From the NCBI GenBank assembly GCA_006227965.1, contig SBFL01000144.1, forward strand, positions 1-5,577: 5,577 nucleotides of DNA, written 5' to 3'. The stretch's first letter is position 1. The number at the start of each line of letters is the position of its first letter. Below are positions 1-5,577 of this stretch, one piece after another. Origin of the DNA: Bacteroidota bacterium. GTDB taxonomy: Bacteria > Bacteroidota > Bacteroidia > Flavobacteriales > Flavobacteriaceae. The notes beneath the pieces are model-generated. The model searched no databases and was not told the DNA's origin. It saw only the letters and a program-made list of their open reading frames with translations. Made by a program: the position numbers and the translations under genes.

Positions 1-76
1 TATATAGCTTAATTACTTGTATAAAAGTATTTTAATGAATATAAAAAAGATGTGAAGGAATTTGTAAGCCGGGGTA
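1..76. other. A/T-rich flank downstream of corA, no gene seen
   Basis: This strongly A/T-rich stretch lies past the corA stop codon. Nothing in it reads as a gene. A 5-bp inverted repeat (GGGGT at 71-75, ACCCC at 85-89) straddles the corA stop. On the minus strand a T-run (complement of the A-run near 44-49) follows about 20 nt later. That is too loose for a convincing intrinsic terminator. The end of the truA-corA transcript is therefore not defined in this window. Confidence 0.4.
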
Positions 77-1183
77 CTAGAGCCACCCCTTTTTCTTAAA
101 ATAGATGATCATCACAATGAAGATTAACAGCATTAGCCCAAGGACTCCATAGTACCCGTATTCCCATTCCAGTTCGGGCATATGCCTGAAGTTCATCCCG
201 TAAATACCGGCCAGAAATGTCAGGGGAATGAAAATTGAAGCCATAATGGTGAGTACTTTCATGACCTCATTCATCTTGTTGCTTACATTGCTCATGTAGA
301 TCTCCATCAGGCCGAATGCCATTTCCCTTTGGATATGGAGGGTTTCGTTGATTTCAATGGTGTGGTCGTGTATATCCCTCAGGAATATTCGGGTATCCTT
401 TGAAATGAGCGGGGACTCCGTTTCGATCAGGCGGGTTACTAATTCCCGGACAGGTGCCATCCAGCCGCGTATTTTGACCACGTCTTTCCTCAACTGCTGT
501 ATTCTATAGAGCGTATCGGGGTGGGGGTCCCGGTAGACTTCAATTTCAAGGCTGTCCAGCTGGGCAGAAAGGGCGTCGAGGACCAGGAAATAATGGTCGA
601 CGATGGCGTCGATCAAAGCAAAAAACAAATAGTCGGCCCCCCGGGTGCGAATCCTCCCGGAATGCTGTTCGATCCGGTTACGTATCCCGTCGAAAACATC
701 TGCCTCGACTTCCTGATACAGAAAAACCTGACCGGGTCTCAGTACGATAGCGATGTGTTCTTTGAGGATCTTTCCCTCCCCGTTCGGATTGAGCATTTTG
801 AGGACAATGAAAATATAATCCTCGTATTCATCGACTTTCGGCCGTCCTTCGGTGTTGACTATATCTTCTACCACCAGGGAACTCATGCCGCTGGCATTTC
901 CGATTTCAACCATCCGGGGTTCATCGCTCAACCCGGTGACGTTAATCCACTGGGTTTTACCCTGGGCGGGCGGATTGCTCAGGGATGCCATGGCGTCCAC
1001 TGTGCTTTTGACCAGGTCGTCCTGGTCATAGACCAATGAAGTCACTTTGGTCACCACGCCTTCCCGGCTGCCCAGATAGGTTACCGTTCCGGGGGCCTTT
1101 CCCAGTTTCCGACCCCGCTGGCTTTTGGGAGGGGTACTGCTAATTCTCAGAAGATTGGAAACAAGGTTTCGACGTTTTCTCAT
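77..1183 (-). CDS. corA: CorA-type Mg2+/Co2+ transport channel
   Basis: CorA is a homopentameric inner-membrane channel that admits Mg2+ (also Co2+/Ni2+) down the electrochemical gradient and is gated by intracellular Mg2+. The 368-aa protein has the whole family architecture: a basic N-terminus (1-30), a cytosolic alpha/beta domain (about 30-200), a long stalk helix (about 225-310), TM1 (about 309-328), the signature YGMNF with GMN at 329-331, the MPEL loop at 335-338, TM2 (about 344-362) and a basic tail ending KKKGWL. From memory of Thermotoga maritima CorA (351 aa), similarity runs through VEDI, GRPKV, the DHT segment and the whole pore region. Asp107 and Asp273 appear to correspond to its inter-subunit Mg2+-sensing aspartates. 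The ATG at 1183 keeps a normal length; no Shine-Dalgarno precedes it, which is usual for Bacteroidota. It lies 20 bp after truA, so it is probably transcribed with it. A Zn2+-exporting ZntB-type role is possible but less likely given the close Mg2+-channel match. Confidence 0.96.
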   Translation of the reverse strand: MRKRRNLVSNLLRISSTPPKSQRGRKLGKAPGTVTYLGSREGVVTKVTSLVYDQDDLVKSTVDAMASLSNPPAQGKTQWINVTGLSDEPRMVEIGNASGMSSLVVEDIVNTEGRPKVDEYEDYIFIVLKMLNPNGEGKILKEHIAIVLRPGQVFLYQEVEADVFDGIRNRIEQHSGRIRTRGADYLFFALIDAIVDHYFLVLDALSAQLDSLEIEVYRDPHPDTLYRIQQLRKDVVKIRGWMAPVRELVTRLIETESPLISKDTRIFLRDIHDHTIEINETLHIQREMAFGLMEIYMSNVSNKMNEVMKVLTIMASIFIPLTFLAGIYGMNFRHMPELEWEYGYYGVLGLMLLIFIVMIIYFKKKGWL

Positions 1184-1203
1184 AAGGTTTAAATTACAAA
1201 CTT

Positions 1204-1995
1204 TCAGGCATCTATAGCGAATTGAACATCGAATAATTGCAGCCCGGATGCCGGTGCGATTTCTTTCAGGTCGACAGGATGACCCGTTTTAAGTGATTTA
1301 TCGATCTCTCTTTCAGTTAATTCACCGCGGCCCAGGGCTACAAGTGCGGCCATCATCCGCCGGACCTGGTACCTTCCAAAACCGCGGCCGGTCACAGACA
1401 GGCAATAGCTTACCTCCGGAAAAAAGGAGGCGTAAAAATCCCTGTTTTGCCGGATACAGCATTCAGAGACGCTTCGTCTTGTAAGGGCGTCTTTTGAGGG
1501 ACTTCCCGTAAAGGCCTTAAAGTCGTGCTCCCCTTCAAAAAGGGCGGCCCCTCCTTCCATCGCCTTCAGGTCCAGTTCTCCCGGGAAATATCCAAGAAAT
1601 GGAGCACAGAAGGGATGGGGTTTTTCTCCAAAAACGAAGTAATACCGGTAGACCTTCCCACTGCAGTCCCGGATTGCATTGAATTCCAGGGGTACTCTCT
1701 CAACAGTGCACAACCGGATATCCTGTGGAAGGTTTCTGTTCATATCCTCGAGGAATACTTTCTCAGACGCAAGGGGAGCCCCTGTTAACAAGAGCTGCAG
1801 CGCAAAGTTCTGAGCGGATACCCTGGCATCGGTCCTGCCAGCTCCTAGCAGGCTTATCTTGCGGGCCGGCAACACGAAGCGAAGCGTTTTCCGCAGCATT
1901 TCCTCCACGGTTTTAGCGCCGGGTTGTCGCTGCCAGCCGCTAAAACGGAATCCTAAAAATTCAATTTTCAGCAGGTACTGGTGCTTCTCGCGCAT
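1204..1995 (-). CDS. truA: TruA-family tRNA pseudouridine synthase, divergent flavobacterial type
   Basis: TruA enzymes isomerise uridine to pseudouridine at tRNA positions 38-40 in the anticodon stem-loop. This 263-aa protein has the normal family length. It shows the N-terminal FSGWQRQP segment (18-25) and the catalytic loop GAGRTDARVSA (51-61) with Asp56 as the expected nucleophile. It also has the YRY motif (116-118), GEHDFKAF (155-162) and a C-terminal RGFGRYQVRRMM segment (204-215). Residues after the catalytic Asp are ARVSA, where canonical TruA has AGVHA, and the usual FLYHMVR-like motif reads FGRYQVR. I recall a second TruA-like branch in flavobacteria with such changes, so this may be the paralog rather than the main TruA; the symbol is by family. 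The substrate position is inferred. The ATG at 1995 gives a start like its relatives (YLLKIEFLGFRFSGW); no Shine-Dalgarno is visible. It is the first gene of a likely truA-corA transcript. Confidence 0.88.
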   Translation of the reverse strand: MREKHQYLLKIEFLGFRFSGWQRQPGAKTVEEMLRKTLRFVLPARKISLLGAGRTDARVSAQNFALQLLLTGAPLASEKVFLEDMNRNLPQDIRLCTVERVPLEFNAIRDCSGKVYRYYFVFGEKPHPFCAPFLGYFPGELDLKAMEGGAALFEGEHDFKAFTGSPSKDALTRRSVSECCIRQNRDFYASFFPEVSYCLSVTGRGFGRYQVRRMMAALVALGRGELTEREIDKSLKTGHPVDLKEIAPASGLQLFDVQFAIDA

Positions 1996-2090
1996 GTGAT
2001 GGATGTTTTTCAGGAAAAATCAATGTAAATTTAAGCAACCGTTTAACAAATGATGCAGAACTCACTCATATTGGCGTAACCCCTCACTCC
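1996..2090. promoter_or_regulatory. Divergent promoter region between truA-corA and the DUF418 gene
   Basis: This 95-bp spacer must serve two divergent genes. On the minus strand a Bacteroidota-style pair can be read: TTG (complement of 2047-2049), 19 nt, then TACATTGA (complement of 2020-2027). The Bacteroidota consensus is TTG-N19-TAnnTTTG. This would place transcription start a short way upstream of the truA ATG at 1995. On the plus strand TAAATTTA (2026-2033) matches TAnnTTTG except at the last base, but a clear TTG is missing at the right distance. The two candidate -7 boxes overlap. The assignments are by eye; A/T-rich DNA gives such matches by chance. Confidence 0.3.
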
Positions 2091-3305
2091 ATGCCGACAG
2101 CTGCCAGCAAGACGAGAATGACCATAGTGGATGCCCTTCGGGGGTTTTCCCTTGCCGGGATAGTCATCGTCCACATGGTGGAAAACTATGTGGGGGGTCC
2201 CGCGCCCGAGGAGTTCATGCAGGCTACCAACCAGGGCATCCCCGACCAAATTGTGAACATCTTCACCTTCATTTTTCTGAGAGGTAAATTCTTTGCGCTT
2301 TTCTCCTTTCTCTTCGGGCTAAGCTTCTTTATCCAGATGGATTCCGCAGCCAGGCGCGGTCAGGATTTCAGGGGGCGGTTCTTATGGCGCCTTTGCCTTC
2401 TTTTGGCTATAGGATATCTGCACCACCTGTTTTACCGGGGGGATATCCTTACGATCTATGCCCTGGTGGGTATGGCACTTATCCCGTTTTACCGGATCCG
2501 TTCCAACTGGATACTCCTGCTTGCAGGCCTGATTTTTATAGGGTTGCCCCGTTTTCTGCTTTACGCCTTGGGTGCGGGTGACGGCCTGTTACTTGAGAAC
2601 GCCATAGACCCGGCAAGTCCAGATAATGTGCAATACCTGCGGGCGCTGGAATCCGGCACCTTGTTCGAAGTCTGGAAAAGCAACAGCTTTTCCGGCCACC
2701 TGATGAAGGCAGAATTTCAAATCGGTGTGGGGGGGCGAGCCTACCTTACCTTTGCCTTTTTCCTGCTCGGGCTTCTCATGGGCCGGATCGGGTATTTCAG
2801 GACGTATCCTGAATACCTGAAGCTAACCCGAAAGGCCCTTTGGATTTCCCTGGGAACCTTTATTATCGGCACCCTCCTGGTGGTAGTCTTCTTTATGAAA
2901 TTGGGCCCGGAACCCGACTTTAATACCTGGTGGGCCATGGCAGGGCTAACTGCTTTCGATATCTCCAACCTGGGGATGACCGGAATGATCCTTGCCGGTT
3001 TCGTTCTGCTCTACCAGCGCTCCCGGGCCGGACAACTCCTGAACCGGTTTGCCCCCTATGGGAGGATGGCCCTGACCAATTACATTCTTCAGACCCTCCT
3101 GGGCACCCTTATTTTCTACGGGTGGGGCTTCGGGTATCTAGGGTCTGTCCCGAATCGCTATGCCTTTTTAATGGCGCTGGGGATCATAGCACTTCAGTTA
3201 CAAGTTAGCAGGTGGTGGCTCAAAAAGTACTACTACGGGCCCCTGGAATGGGTTTGGCGCTCCCTGACCTATTTTCGCCCCTATCCGTTGAAGCGCTCCC
3301 CATAG
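2091..3305 (+). CDS. DUF418 / YeiB-type multi-pass inner-membrane protein
   Basis: The 404-aa protein is very hydrophobic, with about nine to ten likely membrane helices. Its N-terminus carries the family opening VDALRGFSLAGIVIVH (13-28). Other features are a basic stretch (RRGQDFRGRFLWR, 88-100), FYRGDILTIYALVG (114-127) and the C-terminal DUF418 block: FAPYGRMALTNYILQT (320-335) and YYGPLEWVWRSLTY (381-394). These are hallmarks of the YeiB/DUF418 family, which is related in topology to membrane acyltransferases. No substrate is established for it to my knowledge, so a role in moving or attaching acyl groups is only inference. Length fits the family (about 380-410 aa). ATG 2091 is preferred; Met10 (2118) is a possible internal start. 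No Shine-Dalgarno is seen. The gene is divergent from truA and followed after 113 bp by a smaller membrane protein gene in the same orientation. A run of seven G (2729-2735) lies inside the frame. Confidence 0.9.
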   Translation: MPTAASKTRMTIVDALRGFSLAGIVIVHMVENYVGGPAPEEFMQATNQGIPDQIVNIFTFIFLRGKFFALFSFLFGLSFFIQMDSAARRGQDFRGRFLWRLCLLLAIGYLHHLFYRGDILTIYALVGMALIPFYRIRSNWILLLAGLIFIGLPRFLLYALGAGDGLLLENAIDPASPDNVQYLRALESGTLFEVWKSNSFSGHLMKAEFQIGVGGRAYLTFAFFLLGLLMGRIGYFRTYPEYLKLTRKALWISLGTFIIGTLLVVVFFMKLGPEPDFNTWWAMAGLTAFDISNLGMTGMILAGFVLLYQRSRAGQLLNRFAPYGRMALTNYILQTLLGTLIFYGWGFGYLGSVPNRYAFLMALGIIALQLQVSRWWLKKYYYGPLEWVWRSLTYFRPYPLKRSP

Positions 3306-3418
3306 GCCGGTTTGTCGCTTCCCGATCCAGCCCTTCACAACAACATTTCCCATGTTTACAACATTGGTGGTCGTTAGTCGATTTTCCTGAAATAAGGTTT
3401 AGAGGGCTCCGTTTTTAA
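3306..3418. other. Spacer with small inverted and direct repeats
   Basis: The 113-bp gap between the two rightward membrane-protein genes holds no gene I can support. It contains a 5-bp inverted repeat AACAT-N5-ATGTT (3342-3346 and 3352-3356). It also contains an 8-bp direct repeat ACAACATT (3340-3347 and 3358-3365) spaced 18 bp start to start. A TTG (3364-3366) and TAAGGTTT (3393-3400) vaguely resemble Bacteroidota promoter boxes, but the 26-bp spacing is too long. No intrinsic terminator follows the DUF418 gene, so read-through into the next gene is possible. Confidence 0.35.
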
Positions 3419-3943
3419 ATGCAGATAAACGCCCCCGAATCCTTGACCCACAAAAAAAAGACCCTTTCACCGAGCCGGATTTCGTTTTGGAAGGCCTGTT
3501 ATTATACCACGATCTCACTCCTTCCAATCCTGATCGTCCTTAATTTTTACGGCCTGTACAGCAACCGGTTTTATTTGCTGAAGATAGACAACTATATCTT
3601 CCCGCTGGTAAGTGTACTGCACTTTGTGTTTCTATACGTGATGCAATTCAAGATACGGGAACAGAAATGCCCGGACCCGGTGATGCAGCATGTGGAATAT
3701 GGAATGTACGCCGCTTTGATGATCTATCTGTTTAAGTGCGTCGACACCCTGTATATCCTGATGAGCTACGACGACTATAAAGCCTACCTCATCCCGGACA
3801 CTTTTCTGCCGATGGGGGTAACCATCTTTCTGCTGCAGGGATTGCTGGTGGTGCTGACCCTGTTCAGTTTCCTGCAGCGAAAATCCCTTATAGGATCCTA
3901 CGATTTTGAACAAATCGATAAAAACATGAATTCCTGGCAATAG
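3419..3943 (+). CDS. Hypothetical four-helix membrane protein
   Basis: I do not recognise this 174-aa protein. It has a polar, basic N-terminus (1-25, with HKKKT at 11-15), then four likely membrane helices at about 27-46, 58-76, 93-116 and 129-152, and a short charged C-terminal tail (about 153-174). The positive N-terminus and the RKS after helix 4 suggest that both ends are cytoplasmic. No catalytic or binding motif stands out. Two cysteines flank helix 3 (Cys84, Cys107), and helix 3 carries Lys106 and Asp109 within an otherwise hydrophobic run. The reading frame is open throughout, has codon use like its neighbours and ends just before a strong terminator, which supports a real gene. No Shine-Dalgarno precedes ATG 3419. 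A run of eight A (3452-3459) encodes the Lys repeat. It may be co-transcribed with the DUF418 gene. Confidence 0.75.
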   Translation: MQINAPESLTHKKKTLSPSRISFWKACYYTTISLLPILIVLNFYGLYSNRFYLLKIDNYIFPLVSVLHFVFLYVMQFKIREQKCPDPVMQHVEYGMYAALMIYLFKCVDTLYILMSYDDYKAYLIPDTFLPMGVTIFLLQGLLVVLTLFSFLQRKSLIGSYDFEQIDKNMNSWQ

Positions 3944-3964
3944 CAGGTTTTCTTATGTTGTGGT

Positions 3965-3997
3965 AAAAAAAACCCCCGAAAATTCGGGGGTTTTTTT
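3965..3997. terminator. Bidirectional intrinsic terminator
   Basis: A perfect hairpin pairs CCCCCGAA (3973-3980) with TTCGGGGG (3983-3990). It is flanked by eight A on the left (3965-3972) and seven T on the right (3991-3997), so each strand reads as a G/C stem followed by a U-run. The small AA centre means the innermost A-T pairs probably open into a larger loop. It sits between two convergent stop codons (3943 and 4007) and would end both the 174-aa membrane-protein transcript and the ATPase transcript. Confidence 0.93.
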
Positions 3998-4006
3998 GTC
4001 GGACAG

Positions 4007-5497
4007 CTACAGCCCGCTGATATAGCTTCCGTAGAGGTCCTTGAAGCGGAATCCTTCGGTAAACCTGCTTTTACTAAGTTTCTGGAATCCCTCCAGGCCC
4101 CAGAGGACCAATTCCTTCGCGAAGGGTACGGAGCCCTCGTCCAGGTCGGGCAGGTATTTGCGCACCAGGCCGTCCAGGGGTCTTATGCCGTCCAGCGCCC
4201 TCCTGTATGCTTCATCGGCAAGGTCATCGAGCAATTCAACGCCCTCGGATTCGAAAAACCAGGTGATGATCGGGTCGTAGGGTGTTTCGGCATCCTTGTG
4301 CTCCAGCTTCTTTATTTCAGGAAAATGTTTTGAAAAAAGGGTCTTAACACCTTCCTCTATCAGGATTTGGGCAACGCCTTCAGCACCTTCCTGCTCCCCT
4401 TCATAAACCAGCTCTATTTTACCGGTTATTGCAGGGATGACCCCCATAAAATCACTGAGACGTACGGTAGTTTCGGAACTACCAGTGCGAAGCATCCTCC
4501 GTTCCGCTGTACTGATCAGGTTTTCATAGGCGGTAATGCTCATACGTGCGCTCACCCCGCTCTTGCGATCCACAAAATCGCTTTTACGGGCTTCAAAGGA
4601 GATTTGTTCCAGCAAATCCCTCGCGATATCGGGGACAAAAACACCTTTCTGCTGAGCAGGATCCACAGAGGCTTCCTGAGCGGTAATGCGACGGGCCGTT
4701 TCCAGGTCCTCAGGATAATGTGTGAGTATCTGGGAACCGATCCTGTCTTTCAGGGGGGTTACAATACTGCCCCGGTTGGTATAATCCTCCGGGTTGGCTG
4801 TAAAGACAAACTGCACATCCAGGGGGAGGCGGACCTTGAACCCGCGTATTTGCACATCCCCTTCTTCCAGGATGTTGAACAGGGCCACTTGTATGCGCGA
4901 CTGTAAATCGGGTAGTTCATTTATCACAAAAATACATCGGTTGGCCCTCGGGATCATCCCGAAATGGATAACACGGTCATCCGCGTAGGAGAGCTTCATG
5001 TTGGCGGCCTTAATCGGGTCCACGTCTCCAATGAGGTCGGCGACTGTAACATCCGGGGTCGCCAGCTTTTCGTAGAACCGCTCTGAGCGGTGCACCCAGG
5101 AAATTTCGGTCCGGTCTCCGTGTTTTTCCAGCATTTCAAGGCCAAAACGTGATATCGGATTCAAGGGATCGTCGTGGATTTCACTCCCTGCCACTTGGGG
5201 CATCCACGGATCGAGCAAGCCTACCATCAAACGGGCCAGACGGGTCTTTGCCTGCCCCCTCAACCCCAACAGGTTGATATGGTGACGGGAAAGCAGGGCC
5301 TGCTCCAACTGAGGGATCACGGAATTTTCGTAGCCCCAGACTCCTTCGAAAGAGGGTTTGCCCTCCCGGATGCGTTCAAGAAGGTTCCCCCGGATCTCAT
5401 CCTTGATCGACCGGGACACGTATCCCGATTCCTTTAATTCACCAAGTGTTTTTATAGGTGGTATATTAACTTTGGTTTCGTTCATCTCTGTTCGCAT
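4007..5497 (-). CDS. MoxR/Mg-chelatase-like AAA+ ATPase
   Basis: This 496-aa cytosolic ATPase belongs to the AAA+ group that includes ChlI/BchI and MoxR. Visible motifs are Walker A GLRGQAKT (78-85, Lys84), the insertion ATPDVTVADLIGDVDP (146-161), a Walker B-like FVINELPDLQ (190-199), a sensor-1-like FTANPEDYTNRG (232-243) and KDRIGSQ with a likely arginine finger at Arg252. Residues from about 265 form the helical lid. A C-terminal extension to 496 makes it clearly longer than MoxR (about 330 aa) or ChlI (about 350 aa). Walker B has Asn-Glu (193-194) where Asp-Glu is usual. Homologs, often called magnesium chelatase, are common in Bacteroidota; chlorophyll synthesis is not implied. It starts 2 bp after a gene ending in a VWA-type C-terminus, which suggests a motor and adaptor pair. 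ATG 5497 has AGAGGA 5 nt upstream; Met5 (5485) is a possible alternative start. The client is unknown. Confidence 0.9.
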   Translation of the reverse strand: MRTEMNETKVNIPPIKTLGELKESGYVSRSIKDEIRGNLLERIREGKPSFEGVWGYENSVIPQLEQALLSRHHINLLGLRGQAKTRLARLMVGLLDPWMPQVAGSEIHDDPLNPISRFGLEMLEKHGDRTEISWVHRSERFYEKLATPDVTVADLIGDVDPIKAANMKLSYADDRVIHFGMIPRANRCIFVINELPDLQSRIQVALFNILEEGDVQIRGFKVRLPLDVQFVFTANPEDYTNRGSIVTPLKDRIGSQILTHYPEDLETARRITAQEASVDPAQQKGVFVPDIARDLLEQISFEARKSDFVDRKSGVSARMSITAYENLISTAERRMLRTGSSETTVRLSDFMGVIPAITGKIELVYEGEQEGAEGVAQILIEEGVKTLFSKHFPEIKKLEHKDAETPYDPIITWFFESEGVELLDDLADEAYRRALDGIRPLDGLVRKYLPDLDEGSVPFAKELVLWGLEGFQKLSKSRFTEGFRFKDLYGSYISGL

Positions 5498-5508
5498 CTT
5501 TATCCTCT
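5498..5508 (-). promoter_or_regulatory. Shine-Dalgarno-like site for the ATPase, overlapping the upstream stop
   Basis: AGAGGA (complement of 5503-5508) lies 5 nt before the ATG at 5497 and overlaps the last two sense codons of the upstream gene. Its TAA stop is at 5500-5502. It favours Met1 over Met5 as start and fits translational coupling between the two genes. Bacteroidota rely little on Shine-Dalgarno pairing, so its strength is uncertain. Confidence 0.45.
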
Positions 5509-5577
5509 GATTCGTTTTTTACGGTTCTGTTCATAATCCTCGAAAATCATTTCACCCAGGCCTTTTAAACCGGTAAA
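5500..5577 (-). CDS. C-terminal end of a likely VWA-domain protein (partial)
   Basis: On the minus strand an open frame enters from the right edge and ends at TAA (5500-5502), giving 25 residues that include GLKGLGEMIFEDYEQNR and a basic tail ending RIRG. I recall nearly the same ending (TGLKGLGEMIFEDYE, then a basic tail) in VWA-domain proteins of about 370 aa encoded next to this type of ATPase in flavobacteria. The VWA domain itself, with its metal-binding DxSxS motif, would lie outside the window, so the identification rests on the tail and the neighbour. The stop is 2 bp from the ATPase ATG, so the two are almost certainly one operon. By analogy with ChlD/BchD and MoxR-associated VWA proteins, it would be the metal-binding partner linking the ATPase to its client. 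Confidence 0.68.
   Translation of the reverse strand, partial: FTGLKGLGEMIFEDYEQNRKKRIRG

Noticed and set aside
71..89. Inverted repeat GGGGT/ACCCC around the corA stop codon as a terminator
   Set aside because: The stem is only 5 bp with a 9-nt loop, and no T-run follows directly on the minus strand.
521..1039. 172-aa open frame on the plus strand opposite corA
   Set aside because: It lies wholly inside the well-supported corA gene on the other strand, has no recognisable domain and reads as a codon-bias shadow.
2043..2249. 68-aa minus-strand open frame across the truA/DUF418 spacer
   Set aside because: It overlaps the conserved N-terminus of the DUF418 protein and has no recognisable content.
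3632..3940. 102-aa open frame on the minus strand opposite the 174-aa membrane protein
   Set aside because: The Gln/His-rich composition (HHQQSLQQK) is typical of an antisense shadow. The plus frame instead gives clean membrane helices and ends at the terminator.
4367..4906. 179-aa open frame on the plus strand opposite the ATPase
   Set aside because: It is antisense to the conserved AAA+ core, has no family features and starts within A/C-biased codons of the ATPase.
4007..5497. Reading the ATPase as a chlorophyll-pathway Mg-chelatase or a sigma-54 activator
   Set aside because: There is no other tetrapyrrole gene in the window, no GAFTGA-like sigma-54 contact motif and no DNA-binding domain. 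The C-terminal region differs from ChlI.

Overview
The window looks like chromosomal DNA from a marine flavobacterium (Bacteroidota, Flavobacteriaceae). The support is family resemblance: an ATPase/VWA pair, a TruA variant and a DUF418 membrane protein, all of types I know from that group. Most starts also lack a Shine-Dalgarno sequence, and the intergenic DNA is A/T-rich. The genes look roughly half G+C by eye, which would fit a moderately GC-rich flavobacterium such as a Robiginitalea relative. The genus is a guess.

Layout. Positions 77-1995 hold a leftward pair: truA-like tRNA pseudouridine synthase (1204-1995), then corA Mg2+/Co2+ channel (77-1183), 20 bp apart and probably co-transcribed. 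A 95-bp divergent spacer (1996-2090) separates them from a rightward DUF418/YeiB-type multi-pass membrane protein (2091-3305). After a 113-bp gap comes a rightward 174-aa four-helix membrane protein of unknown function (3419-3943). A strong bidirectional terminator (3965-3997) separates it from a convergent leftward unit. That unit is a 496-aa MoxR/Mg-chelatase-like AAA+ ATPase (4007-5497), preceded by 2 bp and the last 25 codons of another gene (5500-5577). From its C-terminal sequence I take that gene to be the VWA-domain partner of the ATPase.

Function. Most of the window is housekeeping or membrane biology: divalent cation uptake, tRNA modification and two uncharacterised membrane proteins. 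The most system-like element is the VWA + AAA+ ATPase unit. It resembles the ChlI/ChlD and MoxR/VWA logic of an ATPase motor with a metal-binding adaptor, but its client is unknown to me. I see no mobile element, CRISPR array, RNA gene, phage gene or defence island. The second most notable point is that the TruA protein has an altered sequence just after its catalytic aspartate, marking it as a divergent paralog type rather than textbook TruA.
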